From: Planctomycetia bacterium
GTDB lineage: Bacteria > Planctomycetota > Planctomycetia > Pirellulales > Thermoguttaceae
NCBI GenBank assembly: GCA_030527185.1
Contig: JAUNBF010000008.1
Span: 1 to 64,000 of the forward strand
Length of the DNA stretch: 64,000 nucleotides
Direction of reading: 5' to 3'
Positions 48,404 through 57,431 of the stretch are shown one piece after another (within the stretch, counting starts at the first letter, position 1; each line of letters begins with the position of its first letter). The notes beneath the pieces were generated by a model. That model was given only the letters and a program-made list of their open reading frames with translations, did not search any database and was not told the origin of the DNA. The position numbers and the translations under genes were made by a program.

Positions 48404-48829
48404 ATGAAATGGTCGAGGATGTTGTTGGGCTGCGTTCTGGTGTTGGGAATGGCAGGAAGTGGAAATGCCTGTGAAAAATGTGGCGGGGAGAAACATCCGC
48501 CCCGGAAAATCGACGAAATTCTCCTGGCAGAAGCCGTATTTGCCTCGTATCCCGCCATGCTCTGCAATTCCTGTGGATTTGGAAATCGCGGAAAGGATTG
48601 CGTCAAGTGCGGAAAATGGACAGGCGGCCAAGGAGTCCCCGCCATGCTCTGCCATTCCTGTGGATTTGGCAACAAAAATAAAAACTGCGTCTCTTGCGGC
48701 AAATGGATCGGCTCCAATGGCGTCCGTGCCCTCCTCTGCTCTTCCTGCGGCTTTGGCACCAAAAAAGACCACTGCGTCTCCTGCGGCAAATGGATGTGCG
48801 GGAAAACGAATTTTGAAGAAAGAATTTAG
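48404..48829 (+). CDS. Secreted Cys-rich protein with three 29-residue repeats
   Basis: A 141-residue exported protein. After a signal peptide (MKWSRMLLGCVLVLGMAG) come a CEKCGG pair, then three tandem 29-residue repeats (87 nt each, starting near 48554) of the form AMLC-x2-CGFG-x5-CVxCGKW. Each repeat has four Cys as two CxxC pairs, which looks like a zinc-ribbon or rubredoxin-like knuckle. Fourteen or more cysteines in an exported protein is unusual. I do not recognise a named family. The start at 48404 follows GAGGTG; an earlier GTG at 48392 is in frame. Confidence 0.75.
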   Translation: MKWSRMLLGCVLVLGMAGSGNACEKCGGEKHPPRKIDEILLAEAVFASYPAMLCNSCGFGNRGKDCVKCGKWTGGQGVPAMLCHSCGFGNKNKNCVSCGKWIGSNGVRALLCSSCGFGTKKDHCVSCGKWMCGKTNFEERI

Positions 48830-48883
48830 GAGAGTTTTTTGGATAAATCCAACAATTTCAACCACTTCCAACGTTAAGAATTA

Positions 48884-48966
48884 TCCACAGATTACGCAGA
48901 AGACGCAGATATTTCCATTCTTACGTTTTTCTCGGCGGATACTGGAAACGGGGATTGTCGATAAGA
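48884..48966. repeat. Dispersed repeat R1, copy 2
   Basis: It matches 1-83 over most of its length. Further short words (tccacagaggatagag near 49023) continue the same style to about 49040. The rest of 48830-49182 holds only the apgM promoter. Confidence 0.7.
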
Positions 48967-49112
48967 TGAATTTAGGGAAAAAGAAGAGAATTTTTATAGA
49001 ATTTTGTAGCGTAGAAGATTTTCCACAGAGGATAGAGATGGAAGTAAAATCATCTGCGGACAAAAAATGTGTCCTTAAAATCATGATTCATCATTGGCAC
49101 CAGCCTCCCCCA

Positions 49113-49140
49113 TTCACGGTTTTGGGAAGTGTGGTATAAT
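49113..49140 (+). promoter_or_regulatory. Candidate promoter of apgM
   Basis: TTCACG (49113-49118), 16-nt spacer and perfect TATAAT (49135-49140), 43 nt before the start. The sequence ggaag(t)tgtggtataat is shared with the glgA promoter at 54174-54190. Confidence 0.5.
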
Positions 49141-49182
49141 GGAGAAGGATGTGTTTGAAGAGAGATTCTGTAGAGTGAGAAA

Positions 49183-50394
49183 ATGAAGTACGCAATCATC
49201 CTTCCCGATGGGTGTGCCGATGAGTCGATTCCGGCATTGAATCATCAGACGGTTTTAGAGAGTGCGCATTTGCCTGAAATGGATCGGATTGCGACGGAGG
49301 GAATCGTCGGTTTTTCCAATAATACTCCGGCCAATCTGCCAGCTGGTTCGGATGTTGCCACGATGTCGGTTCTGGGGTACAATCCGCAGGAATATTACAC
49401 CGGACGGGCACCGTTGGAAGCGGCCGCGATGGGAATCGACCTGGGGGCAAGGGACTGGGCGATTCGGTGCAATCTGGTGACGATTGAAAACGGGCGGATG
49501 AAGAGTTTCAATGCCGACCAGATTTCTTCGGAAGAAGGAGCGGATTTGTTGCGGACGGCTCAGGAAAAACTGGGGAGCGAATCGATCACGTTTTATCCCG
49601 GCGTGAGTTATCGGAATATCGTTGTCTGGCGGGATTTGCCGATGTCACCAGCACCGTTGGAGGCGACGACGCGGACGTATCCTCCGCACGACTACACCGA
49701 TCGCTCGATTCTTTCGGTCCATCCGGCTGGGGCGGGGTGTGTGGAGTTGTCGCGGTTGATGTCGGAAGTTCATGCCATTTTTGCCGACCACCCGGTCAAT
49801 CGAAAACGGATCGCGGAAGGGAAACTCCCGGCGACCGATATTTGGCTCTGGGGTCAGGGATTGCGTCCGACGCTGCCGACGTTTGCGGAGAAATACGGTG
49901 TTCGCGGAGTGATGATTACGGCTGTCGATTTGCTCCGTGGGCTGGGGGCGCTTTTGGGCTGGAAGCGTATCGATGTGCCTGGCGCAACGGGTTTTGTGGA
50001 CACCAATTACCGTGGAAAAGCGGACGCGGCGATTGCGGCCTTGCAAGAAGTCGATGTCGTCTGTATCCACGTCGAAGCCCCGGATGAAGCAGGCCATGCC
50101 GGTTCCGTGGAGACGAAGATAACGGCGCTGGAACAGATCGACCGGTGGATTGTGGGTCCCTTGCACGAGACGCTGAAAACATACGGGGAATATCGGATTC
50201 TCGTGACGCCGGATCATCCCACGCCGGTACGGACGAAGACGCATTCGCACGAGAACGTTCCCTGGACGATCGCAGGAACAGGCATTACGCCGGACTCGCA
50301 CACCACGTACCACGAAAAAACCGCCGCGGCCAGTTCTTTCGGCTTCCCGGAAGGCTACCGCATGATGGATTTTTTCATGGGCAAAAAGGTCTAA
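49183..50394 (+). CDS. apgM: Cofactor-independent phosphoglycerate mutase
   Basis: A 403-residue member of the ApgM branch of the alkaline phosphatase superfamily, interconverting 3- and 2-phosphoglycerate in glycolysis. The N-terminal DGCADE metal motif (about 9), the SDVATMSVLGY segment with the likely nucleophile Ser (55-66) and HVEAPDEAGHAG near 290 are intact, and TPDHPTPVRT closes the metal site. The length is normal. It lies 56 nt ahead of lysC and may be cotranscribed. Only weak ribosome-site similarity precedes the ATG. Confidence 0.93.
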   Translation: MKYAIILPDGCADESIPALNHQTVLESAHLPEMDRIATEGIVGFSNNTPANLPAGSDVATMSVLGYNPQEYYTGRAPLEAAAMGIDLGARDWAIRCNLVTIENGRMKSFNADQISSEEGADLLRTAQEKLGSESITFYPGVSYRNIVVWRDLPMSPAPLEATTRTYPPHDYTDRSILSVHPAGAGCVELSRLMSEVHAIFADHPVNRKRIAEGKLPATDIWLWGQGLRPTLPTFAEKYGVRGVMITAVDLLRGLGALLGWKRIDVPGATGFVDTNYRGKADAAIAALQEVDVVCIHVEAPDEAGHAGSVETKITALEQIDRWIVGPLHETLKTYGEYRILVTPDHPTPVRTKTHSHENVPWTIAGTGITPDSHTTYHEKTAAASSFGFPEGYRMMDFFMGKKV

Positions 50395-50450
50395 TCCAGG
50401 ACTGGAAAAAGTCCCTTCCCTTCAACCTTTTTTAACACACAGAAAAAACA

Positions 50451-52229
50451 ATGTCTATTATAGTACAGAAATTCGGAGGCACGAGCGTTGCCGACAGCAA
50501 CAAGATTCTGGCCGCGGCACGGAAAGCGATTCGTGCACAAAAAGAGGGTCATCAGGTGGTCATGGTCGTCAGTGCCATGGGGAAAAACACGGATAAGCTG
50601 ATTGCGTTGGCACGGGAAATCCATCCCGAACCGCCGTCGCGGGAAATGGACATGCTTCTCTCCACTGGTGAGCAGGTCAGCGTGGCACTGATGGCAATGG
50701 CGATCCAGTCGCTGGGCTATCAGGCGGTGAGTATGACTGGGGCGCAGATCGGTATCAAGACGGACAATTCGTTCATGAAAGCGCGGATTCAGTCGATTTG
50801 CACCGAACGGATTCGTCAGGCCCTGGACGCGGGGAATATTGTGATTGCGGCGGGTTTTCAGGGGGTGGACGACCAGTTCAACATCACGACGCTCGGTCGC
50901 GGCGGCAGCGATACGACAGCCGTGGCACTGGCGGCGGTACTCAATGCGCAGTCGTGCGAAATTTATACCGATGTGGATGGCGTTTACACCGCCGATCCGC
51001 GAGTGGTTCCTGAAGCGCGGCGTGTGAAGCAGATCAGCTACGACGAAATGCTGGAAATGGCAAGTCTGGGAGCGGGGGTGATGCACAGCCGTTCGATTGA
51101 GTTTGCGAAGAACTTCCGCGTGCCGGTGCATGTGCGAGCCAGTTTCAGCGACGAGCCGGGAACGATGATTGTCGAGGAGCCGGAATCGGCCAGCCGAGCG
51201 GTTTGCGGAGCGGCCATTGCGAAAGACGAAGTTCGGATTTCCGTGCGTGGTGTTCCCGACCATCCGGGAGCGGCCAATCAGATTTTCCAGCCGATTGCGA
51301 ACCGTCGGATTGCGATGGACATGATTGTGCAAAACGTCGGAACGGAAGGGGAAGCGGAAATTTCGTTCACGATTTCTGCGGGAGAACTTTCCGCAACGCT
51401 CAAGGCACTGGAAGAAGTGAAGCGGACGACGCCGGACGCTTTCCAAACGCTCACCTATGACGACAACCTTTCCAAAGTCTCGATCGTGGGGCTGGGGATG
51501 GAACAGCAGGTCGGCGTGGCGGAAAAAATGTTCCAGGTTATCGCAGACAAAGGAATCAATATCGAGATGATCTCCACCAGCGAAATCAAGGTGTCGGTGC
51601 TGGTGAATCAGGCTCAGGCACTGGACGCTCTGCGAACAGTTCACGCGGCGTTTGAACTGGAAAAAGCCCCCGAAGAAGTCCGTGTTTCGGCACCCTCCGC
51701 CCAAATTTCGGATACGGAAAAGGTGCAGATGATCAACCGGCTCGAACACATGGAAGATTTGCTCATCGAGTCGATTGATCTGGATGAAAAACAGGCTCGC
51801 GTCACGCTGTTCGACCTGCCGCAAACGCCGGGACTGGCGGCACGGATTTTCAAACGGGTCAGCGACGCGGGACTGGTGGTCGATATGATCGTCCAAAGCA
51901 GCGGCGACCATCAGACCAACCTCACGTTCACCGTCCTGCGGGAGTGTGCGGAAGGTTCGCTGGAACTGGCCAGGCAAATTGCGGAAAAATTGGGCTGCAC
52001 GTCGCCGGAAACATGTCCGCCAGTCGCCAAAATTTCGCTTTCCGGGACGGGAATGCGGAGCCACACAACGATTGCGTCGCGGATTCTGAAGACGTTGGCA
52101 GAAGGGAATGTCAACATCGATATGATCAACACGTCGGAAGTCCGTTTCAACATCGTCGTCGCGGCCAAAGATGGTGAAAAGGCATTGGAACTGCTGAAAA
52201 AAGAGTTGCACGACGTGATTGCGGAGTAA
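50451..52229 (+). CDS. lysC: Aspartate kinase with four ACT domains
   Basis: A 592-residue enzyme catalysing the first step of lysine, threonine and methionine synthesis. The catalytic half holds KFGGTS at 7-12 and TTLGRGGSDT near 147. The regulatory half is about 330 residues and contains two tandem ACT pairs: ISVRGVPDHPG and VSIVGLGMEQ, then VTLFDLPQTPG and ISLSGTGMRS. Most aspartate kinases have one pair and about 400 residues; a doubled regulatory half is also known from cyanobacteria. It likely senses lysine and/or threonine. Confidence 0.95.
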   Translation: MSIIVQKFGGTSVADSNKILAAARKAIRAQKEGHQVVMVVSAMGKNTDKLIALAREIHPEPPSREMDMLLSTGEQVSVALMAMAIQSLGYQAVSMTGAQIGIKTDNSFMKARIQSICTERIRQALDAGNIVIAAGFQGVDDQFNITTLGRGGSDTTAVALAAVLNAQSCEIYTDVDGVYTADPRVVPEARRVKQISYDEMLEMASLGAGVMHSRSIEFAKNFRVPVHVRASFSDEPGTMIVEEPESASRAVCGAAIAKDEVRISVRGVPDHPGAANQIFQPIANRRIAMDMIVQNVGTEGEAEISFTISAGELSATLKALEEVKRTTPDAFQTLTYDDNLSKVSIVGLGMEQQVGVAEKMFQVIADKGINIEMISTSEIKVSVLVNQAQALDALRTVHAAFELEKAPEEVRVSAPSAQISDTEKVQMINRLEHMEDLLIESIDLDEKQARVTLFDLPQTPGLAARIFKRVSDAGLVVDMIVQSSGDHQTNLTFTVLRECAEGSLELARQIAEKLGCTSPETCPPVAKISLSGTGMRSHTTIASRILKTLAEGNVNIDMINTSEVRFNIVVAAKDGEKALELLKKELHDVIAE

Positions 52230-52254
52230 AACTTTCTCGTCATAGCCGCGACCA

Positions 52255-52325
52255 AAAATCCTGGGAGGGGGGAAACGGAGGAATGGTAAGGGAGGGTTCT
52301 TTCTTGAGAAAGTTCCCTCCTCTAC
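52255..52325. repeat. Dispersed repeat R3, left-half copy
   Basis: GGAGGG (52291-52296) pairs with CCCTCC (52315-52320), with inner CTTTCT/AGAAAG pairing, as in the copies at 34437 and 38577, where the outer pair is GGAGAGG/CCTCTCC. It begins about 25 nt after the lysC stop. The rest of 52326-52470 has no gene; a 74-codon frame at 52283-52507 runs through this hairpin and the terminator and is rejected. Confidence 0.55.
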
Positions 52326-52470
52326 GTTTCTATTTTAATGGACAAGTGAGAAGTCCGCTCCAAACACCGAACGTGTTTTCCAGACGCTTGCCCAAACGTC
52401 GATATTTATCAGACACCCGATTGGGTGAGAATGCCATTCTTACCCCCCGGCGCAATAGGTGGGAATACAT

Positions 52471-52505
52471 AAAAAAAGGCAATACTATCTTCCTCGTATT
52501 GCCTT
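52471..52505 (-). terminator. Terminator of the zinc-ribbon gene
   Basis: AAGGCAATAC (52476-52485) pairs perfectly with GTATTGCCTT (52496-52505). On the minus strand the stem is followed by a run of seven T (52471-52477), 38 nt past the stop of the zinc-ribbon gene. On the plus strand it follows lysC but lacks a T-run. Confidence 0.8.
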
Positions 52506-52542
52506 AAAATTCAGGAAATCGAAATTCCGTTATTTTTTATGA

Positions 52543-52788
52543 CTAATGACTTCCCGCATGGGAAAATATCCCTGATTTTTGCAAATCATCTTCGAGCGTA
52601 TGGAGTGCTTTTTCAACACGTCCATCTTCCAAATCGACCTCATTATCCCAGATGGAAGAGGTGTCTTTCGCCACAAAACGTCCCTGACAATGTTGACACG
52701 TCAACGTCATCCCCAGATAACGCACCTGAACTCGCAGCCGCCTGCCGCAAATGGGACACTTTTGGATATAAGTTGCTTGAGAAGTCAT
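52543..52788 (-). CDS. Small zinc-ribbon protein
   Basis: An 81-residue cytoplasmic protein. CPICG at 11-15 and CQHC at 31-34 form a zinc ribbon (C-x2-C-x16-C-x2-C) like the MJ0042/putative-regulatory zinc-ribbon domains frequent in planctomycetes. The C-terminus is acidic and helical. The start follows GAAGGAG. A minus-strand terminator follows. It may bind nucleic acid or a protein partner; no function can be given. Confidence 0.82.
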   Translation of the reverse strand: MTSQATYIQKCPICGRRLRVQVRYLGMTLTCQHCQGRFVAKDTSSIWDNEVDLEDGRVEKALHTLEDDLQKSGIFSHAGSH

Positions 52789-53348
52789 ACAATGCTCCTT
52801 CGATTTACTGTCTGCCTACGGAAAAAAACGTAAACAATGCTCAAAACATAAAAAATTAAAATAAACCTGAGCGTGAAAAAACGAATTTTCAGGGAAGTGA
52901 CGAAAACGCCTTTTGAAGAACCTTTTCAGGCGAAAGGAAAAAAATCCCACTGGTTTCTCATCAACCCTTTCAATTATAAGTCAAAAGTAAAAATTTTATG
53001 GAAAAGCCTCTTTTAACTTATTCCTTCCTTTTTTCCCACTTTTCAGGACAGCTTCCCTTTTCACCCCCGCACAGCTTACATCATCTTCAGCATTGCCAGC
53101 CCAAAACGAAATCCGCGTGAAGGAAAAGAGAATCCGCCAAACGAACCGTTTTCCTGAATGTTTCCTACAGCCTTGGAAATGGCAATTTTCCTTTTTTAGG
53201 AGGAATGGAGGCGGAAAGCAGGAACGGCCTGAAAACGAAAAGTTTCTCTTCCAAAGTTTTATTGTAGCATGTTTGCCAATAAATTCAAGTCACCCCCCCT
53301 TTTTTTTAACTTTTTTGCAAAAAATTTTAAAGTATTCACGAATTTTTC
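52789..53348. other. Long AT-rich intergenic gap without a gene
   Basis: Only AT-rich sequence is seen. A 108-codon frame at 53093-53419 runs over the promoter of the next gene, has no ribosome site and a composition unlike its neighbours, so it is not called. No RNA gene was recognised. Confidence 0.5.
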
Positions 53349-53376
53349 TTGCAAATTTTTCTTTTTTTGTTAAAAT
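53349..53376 (+). promoter_or_regulatory. Promoter of the anchored unknown gene
   Basis: TTGCAA (53349-53354), 16-nt spacer and TAAAAT (53371-53376), 74 nt before the ATG at 53450. Confidence 0.6.
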
Positions 53377-53449
53377 AAGGAAGTTGCAAAAAAGAAAGAA
53401 ATTCACATTTCAGGAATAGTTTCCTTTTATTTTTTCCTGGGGGAATCTT

Positions 53450-54145
53450 ATGAGAATAAAGCTGCGAAAAATCAACCAAATCGCCACTTGGGGATCTGTT
53501 TTTTTTATGATCCTCCTTCTTTTTTTTCTTTCCTGGTCTCATTTTCGTCATCCTGGCTCAAAAAGTACCGTTTCTCGCCCATCGACATCCTCACGTTCCG
53601 CACCTTCCCCACCTTCCCCATCCGTAACCCCTCCCTCATCTTTGAAAAAACATCTGGAAAAACCTCCATTTACGACTCCTTCGCCGAAAAAAGTCCAGCG
53701 GGAAATCGATGCCATGGCCGCCCTGACGCAGCAAAAAGACCCACAGCAGGCACTCCGGGATTTGGCAGAAAGTGGAAAATATCTCCAAAAAAAAGTCTCT
53801 CCCCATGCCATCGACCAGATTTCCCAAAAAATTCACCAATGGCAGAAACTCCCCGAACGTGCGACGGAGCCGGAATTTCTACCTCCCGAAGGGGACTTCG
53901 ATTTTGAGACTGCGCAGGTCCATGACGTGGAACGTTTTCGTGACGCGGATGGAAAATACCGTTATACCATCCTCCTTTTCGATGCTCAGGGACGGACGTT
54001 TCAAACGGAAATGACGGGAATGGATGGAGAGTCGCTCTGGAAAACCATGCAATTGATCAAGAAAAATCCGCTCCTGGAAAAAATTTATCGAACCATGGTC
54101 ATTCCTCTGCTCGACGACATCATTCGTCGGGAAAAGAAGCAATAA
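53450..54145 (+). CDS. Membrane-anchored protein of unknown function
   Basis: A 231-residue protein. A basic N-terminus and one membrane helix (about 13-32, VFFMILLLFFLSW) anchor it. A Ser/Pro-rich linker (about 35-80) follows, then a helical region and a small beta domain near 155-190 (YRYTILLFDAQGRTFQTEM). The start follows a GGGGGA ribosome site. It has its own promoter and precedes the glgA promoter. I do not recognise a family. Confidence 0.75.
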   Translation: MRIKLRKINQIATWGSVFFMILLLFFLSWSHFRHPGSKSTVSRPSTSSRSAPSPPSPSVTPPSSLKKHLEKPPFTTPSPKKVQREIDAMAALTQQKDPQQALRDLAESGKYLQKKVSPHAIDQISQKIHQWQKLPERATEPEFLPPEGDFDFETAQVHDVERFRDADGKYRYTILLFDAQGRTFQTEMTGMDGESLWKTMQLIKKNPLLEKIYRTMVIPLLDDIIRREKKQ

Positions 54146-54161
54146 AATCCATTTTTCGTGC

Positions 54162-54190
54162 TGGACAAAGATAGGAAGTTGTGGTATAAT
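54162..54190 (+). promoter_or_regulatory. Promoter of glgA
   Basis: TGGACA (54162-54167), 17-nt spacer and perfect TATAAT (54185-54190), 42 nt before the start. Confidence 0.7.
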
Positions 54191-54231
54191 AGAATGGTGA
54201 GACTTGGTAAAATAGAAAGGGTATAGTTGCC

Positions 54232-55710
54232 ATGAATATTCTTATTGCGGCGAGTGAGGCGGTTCCTTTTGCGAAAACAGGCGGTTTGGCGGATGTCTGC
54301 GGAGCAATTCCGAAGGCTTTGGCAAATTTGGGACACGATGTAACGTTGATTTTGCCAGCGTATCGATGTACGAAAAAATTTCCGACCGAACCGACAGGAA
54401 TAACATTCAGCGTTTGGATTCAGGGACGCGAATTGAAAGGAACGTACCGCCAGTGTAGGCTTCCCGACTCACACGTTCCGGTTTACCTGGTGGAACACGA
54501 TCTGTTTTTCGATCGGGAAGGACTTTACAACCAGAATAATGAGGATTATGGCGACAATTGTGAACGATTTGTCTTTTTCTGCTACGCGGTGATGGAGGCG
54601 ATTCGTCTTTTAGATTTGAAGACGGACATTTTGCACGTCAATGACTGGCAAACGGGACTGATTCCTGCCCTCTGGACGCTTCGGTATCGGGATTACGCGG
54701 AATACGAGCGTATCGCCACGATGATGACTATCCACAACATGGCGTATCAAGGCTCCTTTCCAGCAGAGGCAATGAGTTTGACAGGACTGCACTGGAAATA
54801 TTTCAACTGGCTGCAAATGGAGTTTTACGATCGACTGAATCTTTTGAAGACAGGGATTGTATTTGCGGATGCCATTACCACAGTCAGCCCCAGTTACGCA
54901 CGAGAAATCCAGTACAACGGTGGCTTTGGTCTGGAAGGGGTTTTGCGGAATCGTAGCGACGTTTTGTGGGGTATTGCCAATGGAATCGACACCGGGGAGT
55001 GGAATCCGCAAACCGATGTTCACATTCCCGCGCACTATTCGGTAGAAAACGTTCACGAGGGGAAACTGGCCTGTAAAACAGCCCTCCAACAAGCCCTGGG
55101 ACTTCCCGTCCATCCCGACGTTCCGATGGTGGGTTTTGTCGGACGTCTGCATGAACAAAAAGGTGTCGATTTGGCGGTGGAACTGATCCATCGAAAGGCG
55201 GGAAATGAAGAAATTCAGTGGGTTTTGCTCGGTTCCGGCGATCCCAATTTGGAATATTCGCTCCGAATGCTGGCAGCCCAATACCCTCATCGGGTGTCGG
55301 TTTCGATTGCCTACTCCAACACCATGGCACACCAAATTATCGCGGCAAGTGACATTTTCCTGATGCCAAGCCGGTTTGAACCTTGTGGACTGACGCAGTT
55401 ATACAGTTTACGCTACGGCACCATTCCGGTGGTTCACGCAACGGGAGGGTTGTTGGATACCGTTACGGATATGACGGAGGAGACGCTTCTTAATCACAGC
55501 GCGACAGGAATCCGCTTCGAGACGCCCAATCTGGAAGGAATCACCTGGGCCATGGATCGTGCCATCGGAACGTATCGGTACAATTCCTCCGCATGGACGC
55601 AGATGATGAAAACAGGCATGCAGACCGATTCCTCCTGGGAGCAAAGTGCCCAAAAATATGTGGAAATTTACCAGAAAATCCAGCGAAAAGTTCCCGCAAA
55701 ACTTTCCTGA
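54232..55710 (+). CDS. glgA: Glycogen synthase (GT5)
   Basis: A 492-residue ADP-glucose:glucan transferase that elongates alpha-1,4-glucan. KTGGLADV near 15 binds ADP-glucose, HVNDWQTG near 140 and the C-terminal SRFEPCGLTQLYSLRYG motif (about 380) are those of GT5. The length is standard. It may feed storage glucan; the three GH13 enzymes of the window carry signal peptides and so probably act on external glucan instead. It is convergent with map. Confidence 0.95.
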   Translation: MNILIAASEAVPFAKTGGLADVCGAIPKALANLGHDVTLILPAYRCTKKFPTEPTGITFSVWIQGRELKGTYRQCRLPDSHVPVYLVEHDLFFDREGLYNQNNEDYGDNCERFVFFCYAVMEAIRLLDLKTDILHVNDWQTGLIPALWTLRYRDYAEYERIATMMTIHNMAYQGSFPAEAMSLTGLHWKYFNWLQMEFYDRLNLLKTGIVFADAITTVSPSYAREIQYNGGFGLEGVLRNRSDVLWGIANGIDTGEWNPQTDVHIPAHYSVENVHEGKLACKTALQQALGLPVHPDVPMVGFVGRLHEQKGVDLAVELIHRKAGNEEIQWVLLGSGDPNLEYSLRMLAAQYPHRVSVSIAYSNTMAHQIIAASDIFLMPSRFEPCGLTQLYSLRYGTIPVVHATGGLLDTVTDMTEETLLNHSATGIRFETPNLEGITWAMDRAIGTYRYNSSAWTQMMKTGMQTDSSWEQSAQKYVEIYQKIQRKVPAKLS

Positions 55711-55791
55711 AAGTACCGTATGCTCTGTGAAACTTGTAACTATCATGAGTCATAACACAACCACCCATGAAAATACGGCTCAAATATCCAT

Positions 55792-55824
55792 AATTATCAG
55801 TTATCGATTAATAATTATCAATTG
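55792..55824. repeat. AT-rich short repeat (attatcaatt)
   Basis: Words of attatcagttatcgattaa and attatcaattg lie between the glgA and map stops, as in 35376-35406 and 45766-45785. Confidence 0.4.
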
Positions 55825-55833
55825 GACAAAGCT

Positions 55834-56634
55834 CTAGTATTTCAAAAAATGAGCGTTTTGGTACTCATCGTCTGCCGCGGTTAAAACATACGGACCATCT
55901 TCCGTAATCGCCACGGTATGTTCAAAATGGGCACTCGGCTCCTTGTCTGCCGTCACCTGCACCCAGCCGTCCGATCCTTCGCGGACTTTGTGCGTCCCCA
56001 CATTGACCATCGGCTCTATCGCAATGACCAGACCGGGCTGAATCCGAAAATCCGCCCCGCGACAATAATAATTCGCCACTTGCGGCTCCATGTGCATTTC
56101 CCGACCAATCCCATGCCCCACGAACGCATCGACGACGGAGAAACCGTTGTCTTCGACGAAAATTTCCATCTCTTTCGCCACGTCGTTCCAGTGCGTCTTT
56201 TCCGACAGAAGTCGAATCGCCAAATCGAGCGTCCCTTTCGTCACGTCCAGCAATTTCCGCTTCACCAGCGAAATCTTCCCAATCGGATACGTCATGGCCG
56301 AATCGCCGCACCAACCCGACACTCGCGAGCCAATATCGACGCTGAGAATATCCCCTTCCTCCAAAACGCGATCGCCTGGAATGCCGTGTACCACCTCCTC
56401 GTTCACCGACATGCACGTGACCGCCGGAAACGGACGCTGGCGGGAATGGAGTTGCACACCCTTGAACATCCCCTCAATATTCTTCTGGTGAAAATACGTC
56501 TCCACCAACGCATTCGCTTCCCGCGTCGTCATGCCGGGACGAAGATTCTCCGCAATCAGCCGATGAGCATGGTGGACATGCAAACCCGCCCGCCGCATCA
56601 AGCGAATTTCCCGCTTGGATTTCAGTTCTATCAT
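55834..56634 (-). CDS. map: Methionine aminopeptidase, type I
   Basis: A 266-residue metallopeptidase that removes the initiator Met from new proteins. The five metal ligands are seen in DIGSRVSGWCGDSA, HGIGREMH, IEPM and the last Glu of FEHTVAI. The length is that of the type Ia enzymes without the N-terminal zinc region. It is the last gene of the secY-adk-map unit, as in many spc operons; infA, rpmJ and rpsM do not follow here. Confidence 0.95.
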   Translation of the reverse strand: MIELKSKREIRLMRRAGLHVHHAHRLIAENLRPGMTTREANALVETYFHQKNIEGMFKGVQLHSRQRPFPAVTCMSVNEEVVHGIPGDRVLEEGDILSVDIGSRVSGWCGDSAMTYPIGKISLVKRKLLDVTKGTLDLAIRLLSEKTHWNDVAKEMEIFVEDNGFSVVDAFVGHGIGREMHMEPQVANYYCRGADFRIQPGLVIAIEPMVNVGTHKVREGSDGWVQVTADKEPSAHFEHTVAITEDGPYVLTAADDEYQNAHFLKY

Positions 56635-56759
56635 CGTTTCGTCTGTTCCTTACTATTCAGGTATCGCTACCAGAAAATCCAATCCCAAAAGAGGCTTCGG
56701 GAAACGTGCTGTCACGCCCCCCTGCCCCACGAAATAACAGACTCTCCAGTTTTCCAACC

Positions 56760-57317
56760 TTACGCCAACGGATCCAAAACGGCCTGAATCCGATCGAAAA
56801 TCTCCTCAATCGTTCCCAGACCGTCGATCGTCGTCAGCAACCCTTTTTCCGCGTAGTAATCCAAAAGGGGCGAAGTCTGGTTTCGATAACCGACCAGCCG
56901 CGTCCGAATCGCTTCCGGCGTGTCGTCCGCACGACCTCGGCTGGCAAGACGCTGAAACAACTCTTCCTCAGGAACACGCAGTTCCAGAACTTTGTCCAAC
57001 GGCGTTCCTTTTTCCGTCAACATCGCGTCCAGTGCTTCCGCCTGCGCAATCGTTCGCGGAAATCCATCCAGCAGGAAACCTGCCGCACAATCTTCCGCAG
57101 CCAACCGTTCGCGAATGATGTCCACAATCACCTGATCCGGGACCAATTCCCCCTTGGACATATACTCGTTTGCCTTCAGGCCGACTTCCGTCCCCGCGTC
57201 GCGTGCCGCACGGAGCATATCGCCCGTCGAAAGGTGGGCTGGCTTGTATTTCTGAATCAGATATTCCGCCTGAGTCCCTTTGCCCGCTCCCGGAGGTCCA
57301 ATGAATACCAATCGCAT
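56760..57317 (-). CDS. adk: Adenylate kinase, short-LID form
   Basis: A 185-residue enzyme that converts AMP and ATP to two ADP. P-loop GPPGAGKGT at 7-15, STGDMLR in the AMP-binding part and GFPRTIAQ near 85 are intact. The LID is short (RASRGRADDTPE), without zinc cysteines, so this is the short form. The start follows GAGGAG. It is in the unit secY-adk-map. Confidence 0.95.
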   Translation of the reverse strand: MRLVFIGPPGAGKGTQAEYLIQKYKPAHLSTGDMLRAARDAGTEVGLKANEYMSKGELVPDQVIVDIIRERLAAEDCAAGFLLDGFPRTIAQAEALDAMLTEKGTPLDKVLELRVPEEELFQRLASRGRADDTPEAIRTRLVGYRNQTSPLLDYYAEKGLLTTIDGLGTIEEIFDRIQAVLDPLA

Positions 57318-57431
57318 GATTATCTCCTCTGTCGATGTTCAAAATATTTAAAAAGCCCACCTTTTTTCATCGGCAGGCTTCGGCTTTGTTTCTTTCAGAA
57401 ATGGAAATCCACCATTCCACTCCTTGTTCCG

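Noticed and set aside
50391..52211. 606-codon minus-strand frame
   Set aside because: Antisense to lysC.
52283..52507. 74-codon plus-strand frame
   Set aside because: It passes through an R3 hairpin and a terminator; no ribosome site.
53093..53419. 108-codon plus-strand frame
   Set aside because: It runs over the promoter of the next gene, lacks a ribosome site and has odd composition.
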